Positions 1-8,825 of a DNA stretch of 64,000 nucleotides are shown piece by piece (the first letter of the stretch is position 1; each line of letters starts with the position of its first letter). The DNA is taken from contig NZ_FNUD01000002.1 in NCBI RefSeq assembly GCF_900106095.1, forward strand, positions 3,183,501 through 3,247,500, written 5' to 3'. The notes below the pieces were generated by a model. The model saw nothing but the letters and a program-made list of their open reading frames with translations, was not told the DNA's origin and did no database searches. This stretch comes from Pseudomonas deceptionensis. GTDB taxonomy: Bacteria > Pseudomonadota > Gammaproteobacteria > Pseudomonadales > Pseudomonadaceae. The position numbers were made by a program, and so were the translations under genes.

Positions 1-390
1 GGCCATGACGTCCTCGGCAGTGATGCCGGGGCCGTGCAAGTCTTCGCCCAGAATGAAGGCGATCTCGCCCTCGGCGCGGGGCTGAACCAACTGGTGGGCA
101 CTGAAGCTCACGTCGCTGTTGTCGGCGACCTGCATGCGGTCGGTCAAAAAACCGAAATCGGGCTGATGCACATCGAGCATTTCCTGCACGGCACGACTGG
201 TGACACCGATCTTTTTGCCGATCACCTGTTCGCCCAGGGCTTCACGTCGCTGCAAAAAACGCAGGGAGATCCGGTAGGCCGTTTCCAGGGTCAGGTCCGG
301 GTAACGCTGGGTCAGCGGCTGCACACTGCGGCGCTCGCGCAGCGCGTGAAACAGCTCGTCGCCCATGGCTTCAATCAACTGTGTGTCCAT
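1..390 (-). CDS. hsaE: 2-hydroxypenta-2,4-dienoate hydratase (HsaE/TesE type), partial
   Basis: Only the first 130 residues are present; the gene starts at 390 and runs off the left edge. The translation (MDTQLIEAMGDEL..., then GKKIGVTSRAVQEMLDV, QPDFGFLTDRM, PRAEGEIAFILGEDL) matches the MhpD/HsaE hydratase family. In steroid catabolism this enzyme hydrates the C5 2-hydroxydienoate released by HsaD. It lies in the same direction as the hsaB/SDR pair to its right, separated by a REPIN, so it is probably the third gene of that leftward operon. HsaG and HsaF (aldolase and aldehyde dehydrogenase) would be expected just beyond the edge, but that is inference. The homologous mhp/dmp hydratases of aromatic pathways are the alternative; the surrounding cluster favours the steroid role. 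Confidence 0.9.
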   Translation of the reverse strand, partial: MDTQLIEAMGDELFHALRERRSVQPLTQRYPDLTLETAYRISLRFLQRREALGEQVIGKKIGVTSRAVQEMLDVHQPDFGFLTDRMQVADNSDVSFSAHQLVQPRAEGEIAFILGEDLHGPGITAEDVMA

Positions 391-443
391 TAATACGCTC
401 TCTTAAAGCCAGATCCCGGTGAGGGCTCTGCAGAAAATCCCGT

Positions 444-494
444 GTGGGAGCGAGCCAGCTCGCGAACGAGCTTCGCGAGCAGGCTCGCTCCCAC
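444..494. repeat. REPIN (inverted REP pair, GTGGGAGCGAGC type)
   Basis: GTGGGAGCGAGC at the left and GCTCGCTCCCAC at the right form a long hairpin with a short centre. The left arm has one change (GAGCCAGCTCG for GAGCCTGCTCG). It lies between the SDR at 509 and hsaE, inside the leftward operon. Confidence 0.9.
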
Positions 495-508
495 GGTTTA
501 GTCTTGGC

Positions 509-1282
509 TCAGCCCGGCCACACGCTCGATTCAGCGCCGCCATCCACTTCCAGAATCTTGCCGGTGACCCAGCGCGAAGCCGGGGTGGCGAGGTACAGCG
601 CAGCGGCGGCAATGTCTTCGACTTCGCCCAGGCTTTGCAGCGGGGTGGCCTTGATCATGCCTTCGCGCATCGCCACCGGCAGGACGCGGTTCAGGGCGTC
701 GGTCAGGACCGGGCCCGGAGCAATGGCGTTGACCCGCACCAGCGGCGCGAAATCCTGGGCCAGCAAACGGGTCATATGGCTCAGCGCGGCCTTGGCAGTG
801 CCGTAGGCGCTGAACTGGGTTTGCGCATAACGCGCTGCGCCCGAGGTGATATTGATGACGTTGCCATTGCCCGCATCGCGCATGTGCGGCACGCACAGCT
901 GGCACAGGTGATAGGCCGAAGACACGTTGAACCGCATGATCTCTTCAAAGCGCTCAACGCTCAGGGTCAGCGGATCGTTTGGGCCGGCGCCGCCGGCGTT
1001 GTTCACCAGGTGGGTGATGCGGCCCATCTGCTCACGGGCCTGGGCCACCAGCGCGCTGCGCTGTTCGGTGTCATTCACGTCGCAGCTCACGGCCAGGGCG
1101 CGACGTCCCAGGGCACGGACTTCTTCGGCCACCGCTTCAACATCGCCCAGGGTGCGGGCTGCCAGTACCACGTCGGCGCCCGCCTGGGCATAGGCAAGGG
1201 CGATCCCGCGGCCAATGCCGCGGCCGCCGCCCGTAATCACGGCCACGCTACCGGTCAGGTTGAAGCGCTCAATGATGTTCAT
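509..1282 (-). CDS. SDR, 7alpha-hydroxysteroid dehydrogenase-like
   Basis: A 257-residue classical short-chain dehydrogenase. It has the Rossmann motif TGGGRGIG near residue 18, NNAGGAGP near residue 93, an active-site Ser in NITSGAAR and a YGTAK catalytic Tyr/Lys. The long C-terminal stretch (APGPVLTDALNRVL, ATPASRWVTGKILEVDGG) follows E. coli 7alpha-hydroxysteroid dehydrogenase HdhA more closely than generic FabG proteins. The likely reaction is NAD(P)-dependent oxidation of a steroid hydroxyl such as the C7 or C3 alpha-OH of bile acids. It is 30 bp downstream of hsaB in the same leftward operon. The exact position oxidised cannot be read from sequence; a 3-hydroxyacyl-CoA role is possible. 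Confidence 0.75.
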   Translation of the reverse strand: MNIIERFNLTGSVAVITGGGRGIGRGIALAYAQAGADVVLAARTLGDVEAVAEEVRALGRRALAVSCDVNDTEQRSALVAQAREQMGRITHLVNNAGGAGPNDPLTLSVERFEEIMRFNVSSAYHLCQLCVPHMRDAGNGNVINITSGAARYAQTQFSAYGTAKAALSHMTRLLAQDFAPLVRVNAIAPGPVLTDALNRVLPVAMREGMIKATPLQSLGEVEDIAAAALYLATPASRWVTGKILEVDGGAESSVWPG

Positions 1283-1312
1283 AAATGATCCTTGTCCTTT
1301 TTAGGTAAAGCG

Positions 1313-2293
1313 TTAACGCGGCGCCCACAGGTCAGGCAGGCCCGGGTCGCTGGCGGCGATCAGGCGCTTGAGCAGGACCTTGAGCGCCTGGGCATCGCCA
1401 GGGCCCAGCTTGGCCGACACGTTCTCTTCCACCGCCTTGGCCAGCGCCAACTGCTGCAGCGACGCCTCGCGACCGGTGGCGGTCAGCACATAGCGCGGTG
1501 CCTGCTGGCTGCCTTCGAGGGCGACCAGGTTTTGAGTTTCAAGGAAACGCATGCTGGCTACGGTGACCACGTGCCCGGTGTAACCGACGAAGGTGTTGAT
1601 TTCGTCCAGGGTCAGGTTGTCACGGATGCACAGCACCGAAAGGATGAAAAACGCATGCTCATCCAGTTTCTGGTTGCTCAGCAGACGATGCAGGGCATCG
1701 AGCAACTGGTAATGGGCGCGGCCCAGCAGGTACCCGAGCAAGTCTTCGGTGTAGCTGCATTCAGGCGGTGGCGGGGTGGTCGCCAGGCGCAGTTCACTGC
1801 GTGGCTTGCGGGTCGCCAGGGCGTACTGGCCGCTCTGGAAGGCCAGCGGTGCGCGGTCGCTGTGATCAAAGGCAAGCACTTCGCCGACAAAGATCACATG
1901 GTCGCCCCCTTCATACTGAAAGGCGGTGCGGCACTGAAAACGGGCGGTGCAGTCCTGCAGCAGCGGCGCTTCGCTGATGCCGTTGTCGAGTTCGATCTCG
2001 GCAAACTTGTTTTCGCCCTGCATCGCAAAGCGGCCGGACAGCGGCTCCTGCTCGGTGGACAGCACATGCACGTTCCAGTGTTTGCCGGAACTGAACACCG
2101 GCAGGCTGCGGGCGGACTTGGCCAGGCTCCACAGCACCAACGGCGGGTTGAGTGACACCGAGTTAAAACTGTTGGCCGTAATGCCGATGGGCGAACCGTC
2201 TTCAGCCTGAGTGGTGATGATCGTCACCCCGGTGGTGAAGGTGCCCAGCGCGGTACGGAATGCCTGCGGATCGAAACTGCTTTGCATTGCCAT
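1313..2293 (-). CDS. hsaB: HsaB-type flavin reductase fused to a MarR-like domain
   Basis: Residues 1-165 are a flavin reductase of the HpaC/HsaB type (FRTALGTFTTGVTIITT, GITANSFNSVSLNPPLVLWSL, HVIFVGEVLAF), which supplies reduced flavin to HsaA. Residues of about 175-325 form a winged-helix MarR-like domain (LLGRAHYQLLDALHRLL ... TLDEINTFVGYTGHVVTVASMRFLE ... YVLTATGREA). The same architecture is known in the C1 reductase of Acinetobacter 4-hydroxyphenylacetate hydroxylase, where the MarR-like domain senses the substrate and relieves autoinhibition. Start choice: ATG at 2293 (MAMQSS) is preferred; ATG at 2305 is in frame without a better ribosome-binding site. It is the first gene of a leftward operon, 62 bp from an operator-like palindrome. 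Confidence 0.88.
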   Translation of the reverse strand: MAMQSSFDPQAFRTALGTFTTGVTIITTQAEDGSPIGITANSFNSVSLNPPLVLWSLAKSARSLPVFSSGKHWNVHVLSTEQEPLSGRFAMQGENKFAEIELDNGISEAPLLQDCTARFQCRTAFQYEGGDHVIFVGEVLAFDHSDRAPLAFQSGQYALATRKPRSELRLATTPPPPECSYTEDLLGYLLGRAHYQLLDALHRLLSNQKLDEHAFFILSVLCIRDNLTLDEINTFVGYTGHVVTVASMRFLETQNLVALEGSQQAPRYVLTATGREASLQQLALAKAVEENVSAKLGPGDAQALKVLLKRLIAASDPGLPDLWAPR

Positions 2294-2354
2294 GACGAAC
2301 CCCATGGATTGAATTTTCGTGCTGGCAGTATTCCCCCGGCAGCGGGGCGCTACA

Positions 2355-2370
2355 TCGTCTTAATGGACTA
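2355..2370 (-). promoter_or_regulatory. Putative island operator, hsaB side
   Basis: In hsaB orientation it reads TAGTCC-ATTA-AGACGA-TG, an imperfect inverted repeat 62 bp before the hsaB start. It is one of eight matches to TAGTCY-N4-GGACGA in the steroid island. An AATACT hexamer about 22 bp further on (2328-2333) could be the -10. Confidence 0.6.
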
Positions 2371-2387
2371 ACGAATACAGCCGATTA

Positions 2388-2403
2388 TCGTCCGATTGGA
2401 CGA
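2388..2403 (+). promoter_or_regulatory. Putative island operator, aldehyde dehydrogenase side
   Basis: TCGTCC-GATT-GGACGA is a perfect 6+6 inverted repeat, 64 bp before the start at 2467. With the site at 2355 it gives each divergent gene its own palindrome at nearly the same distance. Confidence 0.6.
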
Positions 2404-2466
2404 GGCGTTCAGGAGGTGGATTCGCTAGCGTCGGCTCATTGAACCGGTGTATCAGAGGACTCATCC

Positions 2467-3903
2467 ATGACGTTCAGCAGCACTGCTCCAGAACAGCTGT
2501 CCAGCCTGTTGGCGGCGCAAAAAAAAGCCTTTACCCAGGCAGGGCTCGTCACTGCAGAGCAGCGGCGGGACCGGATTCAGCGGGTGATAGAGTTGCTGGT
2601 GCGCTATCAGCAGCCGCTGGTAGAAGCCATGGATGCGGATTTTGGTGGCAGGCCCCAGGGCTTTTCGTTGATGAACGACGTACTGGGCTCACTGGCATCG
2701 CTCAAGTATGCGCGCGACCACCTTGACCACTGGGTTGAAGACGAGCCGCGGCACGTGTTTTCACCCTATGACCAGATGGGCGCCAAGGCCTGGGTCATGC
2801 ACCAGCCCAAAGGCTCCATCGGCATTTTGGGTACCTGGAATGCGCCGCTGTTTACCTTGCTCAGCCCTCTGGCTTGCGTACTGGCAGCGGGCAACCGGGC
2901 CATTCTCAAACCTTCGGAAGTGGTGCCGCGTACCGCCCAGGTGCTGGCCCAGGCCTTTGCCGAGCTGTTCGACCCGCTGGAAATCGGTGTAGTGACCGGC
3001 GACGCCGAACTGGCGCAGGTCTTTACCTCGCAACCCTTCGATCATCTGGTGTTTACCGGCAGCACCGCCGTGGCGCGCTCGGTGATGCGCAATGCGGCTG
3101 AAAACCTGGTGCCCCTGACCCTGGAGCTGGGGGGCAAATCACCAGTGATCATTTCCCGCAGCGCCGACCTGGCCAAGGCGGCCTTCAGCATTGCGGTGGC
3201 CAAAGCCAACAACGGCGGGCAAATCTGCATCAACCCGGACGTGGTGTACGTGCCACGCGCGCTGATGGAAGACTTTATTGGCCTGCTGGGCGCGGCCTAC
3301 AGCGAGTTGCTGCCCACTACGGACGACAACCCGGACGTGGTGGCGGTGGTCAATGCCCGGCATGCGCAACGTATCGACGGCTATGTGCAGGACGCCCGCG
3401 AGCGGGGTGCCCGGGTTGAATGCTTCCCGCAGGCGCCTGAGACCGATGCCCGCACCCGTCGTCGCGCGCTGCAAGTGGTGATCGACCCGGCCCGCGACAG
3501 CCGGATCATGCACGAAGAAATCTTCGGCCCGGCGCTGGTGGTGCTGCCCTATGAGCGTCTTGATCAGGCGCTGAGCGACATCCATTCCCGCGAACGCCCG
3601 CTGGCCCTGTACTACTTTGGCCAGAACGAAGAAGAGCAGCGCCATGTGCTGCAAAACACGATCTCCGGTGGTGTGAGCATCAACGACGTGATGATGCACG
3701 CGGCCCTGCACGACGCGCCATTTGGCGGGGTAGGGGCATCCGGCATGGGGCATTACCACGGGCGCGAAGGTTTTCTCGAATTCAGCCATATGCGCAGCGT
3801 GTACAAGGCACCGGCCCATGACCCGCGCCGCGAATGGGGCCTGCTGCCGCCCTATGGCGAGCACTTTTTACCCACGATGCAGTCGATGGTCACTGCCGAC
3901 TGA
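2467..3903 (+). CDS. Aldehyde dehydrogenase, coniferyl-aldehyde dehydrogenase-like
   Basis: A 478-residue ALDH-superfamily enzyme. Visible motifs are the N-terminal cofactor fold segment GILGTWNAPLF, FTGSTAVARSVM, the catalytic Glu in LTLELGGKSP and the catalytic Cys in GGQICINPD. Overall it resembles CalB-type coniferyl aldehyde dehydrogenases. In this cluster a plausible substrate is a steroid C22 aldehyde released from the side chain by an aldolase; cholate degraders use a dedicated steroid aldehyde dehydrogenase (Sad) for this step. That assignment rests on context. It is the first gene of a rightward unit with the amidase at 4040 and a REPIN between them, and is divergent from hsaB. Confidence 0.8.
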   Translation: MTFSSTAPEQLSSLLAAQKKAFTQAGLVTAEQRRDRIQRVIELLVRYQQPLVEAMDADFGGRPQGFSLMNDVLGSLASLKYARDHLDHWVEDEPRHVFSPYDQMGAKAWVMHQPKGSIGILGTWNAPLFTLLSPLACVLAAGNRAILKPSEVVPRTAQVLAQAFAELFDPLEIGVVTGDAELAQVFTSQPFDHLVFTGSTAVARSVMRNAAENLVPLTLELGGKSPVIISRSADLAKAAFSIAVAKANNGGQICINPDVVYVPRALMEDFIGLLGAAYSELLPTTDDNPDVVAVVNARHAQRIDGYVQDARERGARVECFPQAPETDARTRRRALQVVIDPARDSRIMHEEIFGPALVVLPYERLDQALSDIHSRERPLALYYFGQNEEEQRHVLQNTISGGVSINDVMMHAALHDAPFGGVGASGMGHYHGREGFLEFSHMRSVYKAPAHDPRREWGLLPPYGEHFLPTMQSMVTAD

Positions 3904-3923
3904 AAAACGCTGTGCCCCCCCCT

Positions 3924-3990
3924 GTGGGAGCGAGCCTGCTCGCGAAGACCTCAAGCGCGCCGCGCCCTTCGCGAGCAGGCTCGCTCCCAC
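3924..3990. repeat. REPIN (GTGGGAGCGAGC type)
   Basis: Inverted REP pair: GTGGGAGCGAGCCTGCTCGC at the left and its complement ending GCTCGCTCCCAC at the right. It lies between the aldehyde dehydrogenase and amidase genes. Confidence 0.92.
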
Positions 3991-4039
3991 GGGGTGCATG
4001 TATTTTTTACAAAAATAAAATGTAAATCGGAGTGATACT

Positions 4040-5614
4040 TTGCCAATCCCAGCCTCTACCCCCGAAGACACGCAACTTGCCCCCGGCTGGCAGCGTCGTC
4101 ATGTACTCAAGGCCGGTGCTCTGGCTGTGGGTGCAGGCCTGCTAGGGCGCTTTGCCAATGCGGCCGGTTCCAGCGGTATATCCCCTGGGGACTATCTGCA
4201 AATGGATGCCTGGGACATGGCCAACGCCGTGCAAAAAGGTGAAATCAGCCCTGAAAACCTGCTGTCGGCGGCCATGGCCCGTTGCGATGCGGTCAACCCC
4301 AAGGTCAATGCCGTCAACATGCGCCATGACGAGTACGCCACTGCGCTGCTCAAGGCCCGTCGTGCCAGCGGCGCACCCGCCACGGGCACGCTTGCCGGGG
4401 TGCCCATCCTGATCAAGGACCTCAACACCTACCTGGAAGGCACCTCAACTTCAAACGGCTGCCGGCTGTACAAAAATGCACCGCCAGCCCCGCACACCAG
4501 CACCCTGATCACGCGCTACCAGGCCGCTGGAGCCGTGCCGTTCGGCAAAACCACCTGCCCGGAATTCGGGTTGACCACTACCACCGAGTCGCTGCTGTGG
4601 GGGCAAACCCGCAACCCGTGGAACCTGGCCAAAAGCGCTGGCGGATCGTCCGGTGGCGCGGCCTCAGCGGTGGCGGCGGGTATTGTGCCGGTGGCCCATG
4701 CCACTGACGGCGGCGGCTCGATTCGCATTCCGGCGTCCTATTGCGGCCTGGTCGGGCTCAAGCCGACCCGCTACCGCACGCCCAGCGGTCCGGGCAAATA
4801 TGAAGGCTGGTTTGGTGCCAGCGTGGCCAACGTGGTGTCGCGTAACGTGCGTGACATGGCGTTGTTTATGGATGCCGGTCAGGGCCATGAAGCCGGCAGC
4901 CCGTATTGGGCCAAGCCCCTGGTGCGCCCGTATGTAGAAGAACTGCGCACCGCCCCCGGTCGTCTGCGTGTCGGCCTGGTGCGCGACTCACTGACCGGCT
5001 CGCCGCTGGACCCTGCCGTGGCCAAGGTGCTGGACGACACGGCCAAACGCCTGGCAGCGCTGGGGCACAACGTCGAAGAAGTGCGCCTGAATGTCGACCC
5101 GCGCCAGTTGTTCGGTGCCCATGGTTCGGTGATTGGCGACGCGTTGCTGACCATGGTCCATGACCGCGAGCAGGTGCTGGGTCGCGCCGCCACGGCAGAC
5201 GATTACGAGCGCATCACCCAGGTGGTACTGGACCGCGCGCAGAAAGTCACCGGGGAGGGCTTGTATCGGGCGCGCCAGTCGTTTGAAACCATCGGCGGCT
5301 ATATGGAGCAGCAGTTCGATACCTATGACGTGATCCTGTCGCCGGTCACCGCCAACCTTACCCCGGACCTTGGTCTGCTGAGCCTCAACCAGCCCTGGGA
5401 CAGTTACGCCCATAACGCCATGGGCAGTGCCGCCTTTACCGTACTGGCGAACGTCAGCGGCCAGCCGGCCATTTCCTTGCCGGTGGGCATGAGCGACAGC
5501 GGCTTGCCGATTGGCATGATGTTTACCGGGCCGTTGGGGGGCGAGGACGTGTTGCTGCGTTTGAGTGCGCAGATTGAACAGGATCGGCCTTTTGCCAGGC
5601 TGCCAGTTCTCTAA
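4040..5614 (+). CDS. Tat-exported amidase-signature hydrolase
   Basis: A 524-residue amidase-signature enzyme. The Lys-Ser-Ser triad is visible as Lys126 (VPILIKDLN), Ser203 (SAGGSSGG) and Ser227 ([11 protein letters not shown]). The N-terminus [19 protein letters not shown] with a following ANAAG looks like a Tat-type signal, so the enzyme is probably periplasmic. The start is a TTG at 4040, 5 bp after a CGGAGTG ribosome-binding site. Location in a steroid cluster suggests hydrolysis of an amide-linked steroid, for example a taurine- or glycine-conjugated bile salt. This is inference: known bile salt hydrolases are Ntn-hydrolases, not amidase-signature proteins. It could act on another exported amide. 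Confidence 0.82.
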   Translation: MPIPASTPEDTQLAPGWQRRHVLKAGALAVGAGLLGRFANAAGSSGISPGDYLQMDAWDMANAVQKGEISPENLLSAAMARCDAVNPKVNAVNMRHDEYATALLKARRASGAPATGTLAGVPILIKDLNTYLEGTSTSNGCRLYKNAPPAPHTSTLITRYQAAGAVPFGKTTCPEFGLTTTTESLLWGQTRNPWNLAKSAGGSSGGAASAVAAGIVPVAHATDGGGSIRIPASYCGLVGLKPTRYRTPSGPGKYEGWFGASVANVVSRNVRDMALFMDAGQGHEAGSPYWAKPLVRPYVEELRTAPGRLRVGLVRDSLTGSPLDPAVAKVLDDTAKRLAALGHNVEEVRLNVDPRQLFGAHGSVIGDALLTMVHDREQVLGRAATADDYERITQVVLDRAQKVTGEGLYRARQSFETIGGYMEQQFDTYDVILSPVTANLTPDLGLLSLNQPWDSYAHNAMGSAAFTVLANVSGQPAISLPVGMSDSGLPIGMMFTGPLGGEDVLLRLSAQIEQDRPFARLPVL

Positions 5615-5669
5615 GCCTGCTCCCCCAGGTTCCATGTCGCTCTCATAACCTGGGGCTTGCAGGGTCATT

Positions 5670-5693
5670 GTAGGAGCGAGCCTGCTCGCGAAG
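5670..5693. repeat. Single REP sequence
   Basis: GTAGGAGCGAGCCTGCTCGC, a lone half of the REPIN type seen elsewhere, with no inverted partner nearby. Confidence 0.8.
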
Positions 5694-5734
5694 TTATCCC
5701 GGCACGCGCACAAGTTCCGTGTGATGCCCAGGCC

Positions 5735-5750
5735 TAGTCCGCTTTGACGA
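5735..5750 (+). promoter_or_regulatory. Putative island operator, hsaA operon
   Basis: TAGTCC-GCTT-TGACGA-TG, ending 83 bp before the hsaA start. GATTAT about 22 bp downstream may be the -10, which would centre the palindrome near -40. Confidence 0.62.
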
Positions 5751-5833
5751 TGATCCACAGCGTGCCAGGCCGGATTATTCGTCATACACCGCCCGCGCAT
5801 TCGCGCAGCGCGAGACTGACGGAGAACACACGG

Positions 5834-7021
5834 ATGGATCAGATACGAGAGAAAAGTCCGATAGAGCTTGAGCTGCTGCAACGCGCGCGCAACCTGATAC
5901 CTGCGCTAAAAAGCCGTTCGGCCCAGGCGGACAAAGATTGCAAACTGCCCGATGAAACCGTTCGTGACATGCAGGAAGCCGGCTTGTTCCGCGCCCTGCA
6001 ACCCAAGATCTGGGGCGGGCATGAAGTGGACCTGCGCACCTTTTTTGAAATCCAGATGACCCTGGCCGAAGGCTGCATGTCCACCGCCTGGGTCTTTGGC
6101 GTGGTGGGTGTGCATCCGTGGCAACTGGCGCGTTACCCGGTTGAAGCCCAGCGTGATGTGTGGGGTGAAGACAGCTCCGTGCTTGTGGCGTCCACCTATA
6201 TGCCAGTGGCCAAGGTGACGCCGGTCAAGGGCGGTTATCAGGTCAGCGGGCGTTGGGGGTTCTCCAGCGGCAGCCAACATGCACAGTGGTGCCTGCTCGG
6301 CGGCATCGTGCCGCAAGACGAAACCGGCCCTACCGAACACGGCACTTTTCTGATCCCGGCCAGCGACTACCGCATTGAGCAGAACTGGGACGTGCTGGGC
6401 CTGCGCGGCAGCGGCAGCCACGACATCGTTGTCGAAGACGTGTTTGTCCCGGCCCATCGGGTCCAGCGCACCAACAACTACAGCATCGAAGCCACACCAG
6501 GGCGCCTGACCAACACCAACCCGATGTACTCCATCCCGTTTGCCCAGGTGTTTGCCCGCGCCGTATCGACCTCGGCCCTGGGCGCCCTGCAAGGGGCCAT
6601 CAACGAATTCCGCGACAACGCGGCAAAACACATCGGCAAGCACGGCGCCAAAACAGCCGAAGACCCGGCCGCACAAGCTGCCGTTGCCGATGCCATCATC
6701 ACCGTCGACTCGCTCAAGCTGGTGCTGATGCGCAACTACGGGCACCTGCTGGCGCTGGCCGCAAGCGGGGAATACCCGGATGTGGAAACCCGCTTGCTGT
6801 ACCGCTACCAGTCTTCCCACGTCACCAATGTGTGTGCCGACCGGGTCAGTGACCTGCTGCGCTGCATGGCGGCGTCGGGCTTGTACAACACCAACCCGGT
6901 GGCGCGTTTCTTCCGTGACCTGCACCAGGCTCGTGGGCATATCGCCAATAACGAGGCGGCTTACCGTCGCAGCTACGGCCTTGTGCAACTGGGCCTGCCC
7001 AACGCGGACCCCTTTGTTTGA
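5834..7021 (+). CDS. hsaA: 3-HSA flavin-dependent monooxygenase, oxygenase subunit (HsaA)
   Basis: A 395-residue protein of the acyl-CoA-dehydrogenase-fold group D flavin monooxygenases. It matches HsaA (LPDETVRDMQEAGLFRALQP, GCMSTAWVFGVVGVHPWQLA, GRWGFSSGSQHAQW, LGLRGSGSHDIVVEDVFVP). It hydroxylates 3-hydroxy-9,10-seconandrost-1,3,5(10)-triene-9,17-dione (3-HSA) at C4 to the catechol, using reduced flavin from HsaB. The start chosen is ATG 5834 after GGAGA; it gives the usual HsaA length of about 394 residues. It heads the operon hsaA-kstD-Δ4 dehydrogenase-kshB-fadD3. HsaB is encoded about 3.5 kb away in a divergent unit with the same operator-like site. Confidence 0.93.
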   Translation: MDQIREKSPIELELLQRARNLIPALKSRSAQADKDCKLPDETVRDMQEAGLFRALQPKIWGGHEVDLRTFFEIQMTLAEGCMSTAWVFGVVGVHPWQLARYPVEAQRDVWGEDSSVLVASTYMPVAKVTPVKGGYQVSGRWGFSSGSQHAQWCLLGGIVPQDETGPTEHGTFLIPASDYRIEQNWDVLGLRGSGSHDIVVEDVFVPAHRVQRTNNYSIEATPGRLTNTNPMYSIPFAQVFARAVSTSALGALQGAINEFRDNAAKHIGKHGAKTAEDPAAQAAVADAIITVDSLKLVLMRNYGHLLALAASGEYPDVETRLLYRYQSSHVTNVCADRVSDLLRCMAASGLYNTNPVARFFRDLHQARGHIANNEAAYRRSYGLVQLGLPNADPFV

Positions 7022-7079
7022 TCGGGGCCACCCCTGACCCCGTAATAAACCTCTGACCTCAGCGCAAGGCATAACAATA

Positions 7080-8825
7080 ATGACGGCTCACGATCAGTCT
7101 CAGTCCAGCTATGACGTAATTGTTGTCGGCTCCGGTGCCGGCGCCATGACCTCGGCCCTGTTTGCGGCTGATCAGGGCCTGTCGGTTCTGATTGTCGAAA
7201 AAAGCGATAAATACGGCGGTACCTCGGCGATTTCCGGCGGCGGCATCTGGATCCCGAACAACCATTACTTTGCAGCCATAGGCGGGCAGGACAGCCCTGA
7301 ACTGTCGATGCAATACCTCAAGGCCGCCACCGGTGAACACGGCGACCCGGTCCGCCTGCAGGCGTACCTGGACAACGCCGCACCGATGATCAAAAAGCTC
7401 ACCGGCAACAGCCGCGTGCGTTATGCAGTGGCCGACAAATATCCCGATTACTACCCGCAACTGCCCGGCGCCTTGCCAGGCGGTCGCACCCTGGACCCCG
7501 AGCTGTTCGACACCAGCCTGCTGGCTGAAGAACTGCCCAACCTGCGCAAACCTTCGCCCTCGACCCTGCTGATGGGGCGCATCGCCTGGACTGCACGGGA
7601 TGCCCACAAAGCCATGGCCCGCAGCTTTGGTTGGCAATGGCTGATTTTCAAATTGATGGCGCGCTACAAGCTCGACTTCAAATGGCGGCGCAAAAGCAAA
7701 TACGACCGCCGCGCGGCGCTGGGCAGTTCGCTGGTAGCGTCCCTGCGCCGCTCCCTGATGGACCGCGACGTGCCGCTGTGGCTCAACACCGACTTCAAGG
7801 ACGTGTTGCTGGACGGCGACCGGGTGTGCGGCATCAAGGTGGAGACCGGCGGCAAGACCCTGGAACTCAAGGCCCGCCGCGCGGTGATATTTGGCTCGGG
7901 CGGTTTTGAGCAAAACCAGACCCTGCGCGAGAAATACCTGCCGCAACCCACCCGTGCCAGCTGGAGCGCCACGCCACCGGGCAACAACACCGGGGCTGCG
8001 CTTGAGGCGGGGCTCGGTATCGGTGCCGCCACGGCCTTGATGGACTGGGCCTGGTGGGCGCCGACCATTGCCGTACCCGGCGAAGAAAAACCCCGTGGCG
8101 TCTTTGCCGAACGGGCGTTCCCGGGGGCCATCGTGGTCAACAGCCTGGGGCACCGATTTGTCAACGAAGCGGCGCCGTACCTGGAATTTGTCGATGCCAT
8201 GTACCGGGACAACCAGAAAACCGGCGGCCGTTCGGTGCCGTCCTGGGTGATCTTCGATGGCCACTTCCGTTACACCTACGCCATGGGTCCGCTGATGCCG
8301 GCCCAAGTGGTGCCCGACAGCCGTCTGCGCAAGGAATGGCTCAACACCGTCTACTGGAAGGCCGACAGCCTGGAGGCGCTGGCGATGCAAATCGGCGTCG
8401 ATGCCAACGGGTTGAACAGCACCGTGCAAACGATCAACGGCTATGCACAAATAGGCGTGGATCTGGACTTCGATCGCGGCGGCAACGTGTTTGACCGCTA
8501 CTACGGCGACAGCAATATCAAGCCCAACCCGTGCCTGGCACCGCTGCGCAAAGGCCCGTATTACGCCATGCGCCTGGATGCCGGGGACATTGGCACCAAA
8601 GGTGGCCTGCTGACCAACCAGCACGCCCAGGTCGTGCGCGAAGACGGTCAGCCGATCCCCGGGCTGTATGCCATTGGCAACTGCTCGGCCTCGGTGATGG
8701 GGATCAGCTACCCCGGTGCCGGCGGCACTCTGGGCCCGGCGATGACCTTCGGCTACATTGCGGCCAACCATATCGCCAGCGGTGTGTCTGTGACAGCCAG
8801 CGCCAAGGTACGGGCCCTGTCATGA
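7080..8825 (+). CDS. kstD: 3-ketosteroid Δ1-dehydrogenase (KstD/TesH type)
   Basis: A 581-residue FAD flavoprotein. The N-terminal dinucleotide motif is VVGSGAGAMTSALFAADQG with IVEKSDKYGGTSAISGGGIWIP. The C-terminal segment NCSASVMGISYPGAGGTLGPAMTFGYIAANH carries the Tyr and Gly+4 that form the 3-keto anion hole in KstD enzymes. It introduces the C1-C2 double bond into 3-ketosteroids, which primes ring B opening after 9alpha-hydroxylation. The stop codon overlaps the start of the next gene (ATGA), so the two flavoproteins are translationally coupled. Confidence 0.93.
   Translation: MTAHDQSQSSYDVIVVGSGAGAMTSALFAADQGLSVLIVEKSDKYGGTSAISGGGIWIPNNHYFAAIGGQDSPELSMQYLKAATGEHGDPVRLQAYLDNAAPMIKKLTGNSRVRYAVADKYPDYYPQLPGALPGGRTLDPELFDTSLLAEELPNLRKPSPSTLLMGRIAWTARDAHKAMARSFGWQWLIFKLMARYKLDFKWRRKSKYDRRAALGSSLVASLRRSLMDRDVPLWLNTDFKDVLLDGDRVCGIKVETGGKTLELKARRAVIFGSGGFEQNQTLREKYLPQPTRASWSATPPGNNTGAALEAGLGIGAATALMDWAWWAPTIAVPGEEKPRGVFAERAFPGAIVVNSLGHRFVNEAAPYLEFVDAMYRDNQKTGGRSVPSWVIFDGHFRYTYAMGPLMPAQVVPDSRLRKEWLNTVYWKADSLEALAMQIGVDANGLNSTVQTINGYAQIGVDLDFDRGGNVFDRYYGDSNIKPNPCLAPLRKGPYYAMRLDAGDIGTKGGLLTNQHAQVVREDGQPIPGLYAIGNCSASVMGISYPGAGGTLGPAMTFGYIAANHIASGVSVTASAKVRALS

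Noticed and set aside
7059..8771. Long antisense open frame of 570 codons opposite kstD
   Set aside because: It is the complement of a clear KstD gene, a common effect of high GC; its translation resembles no family.
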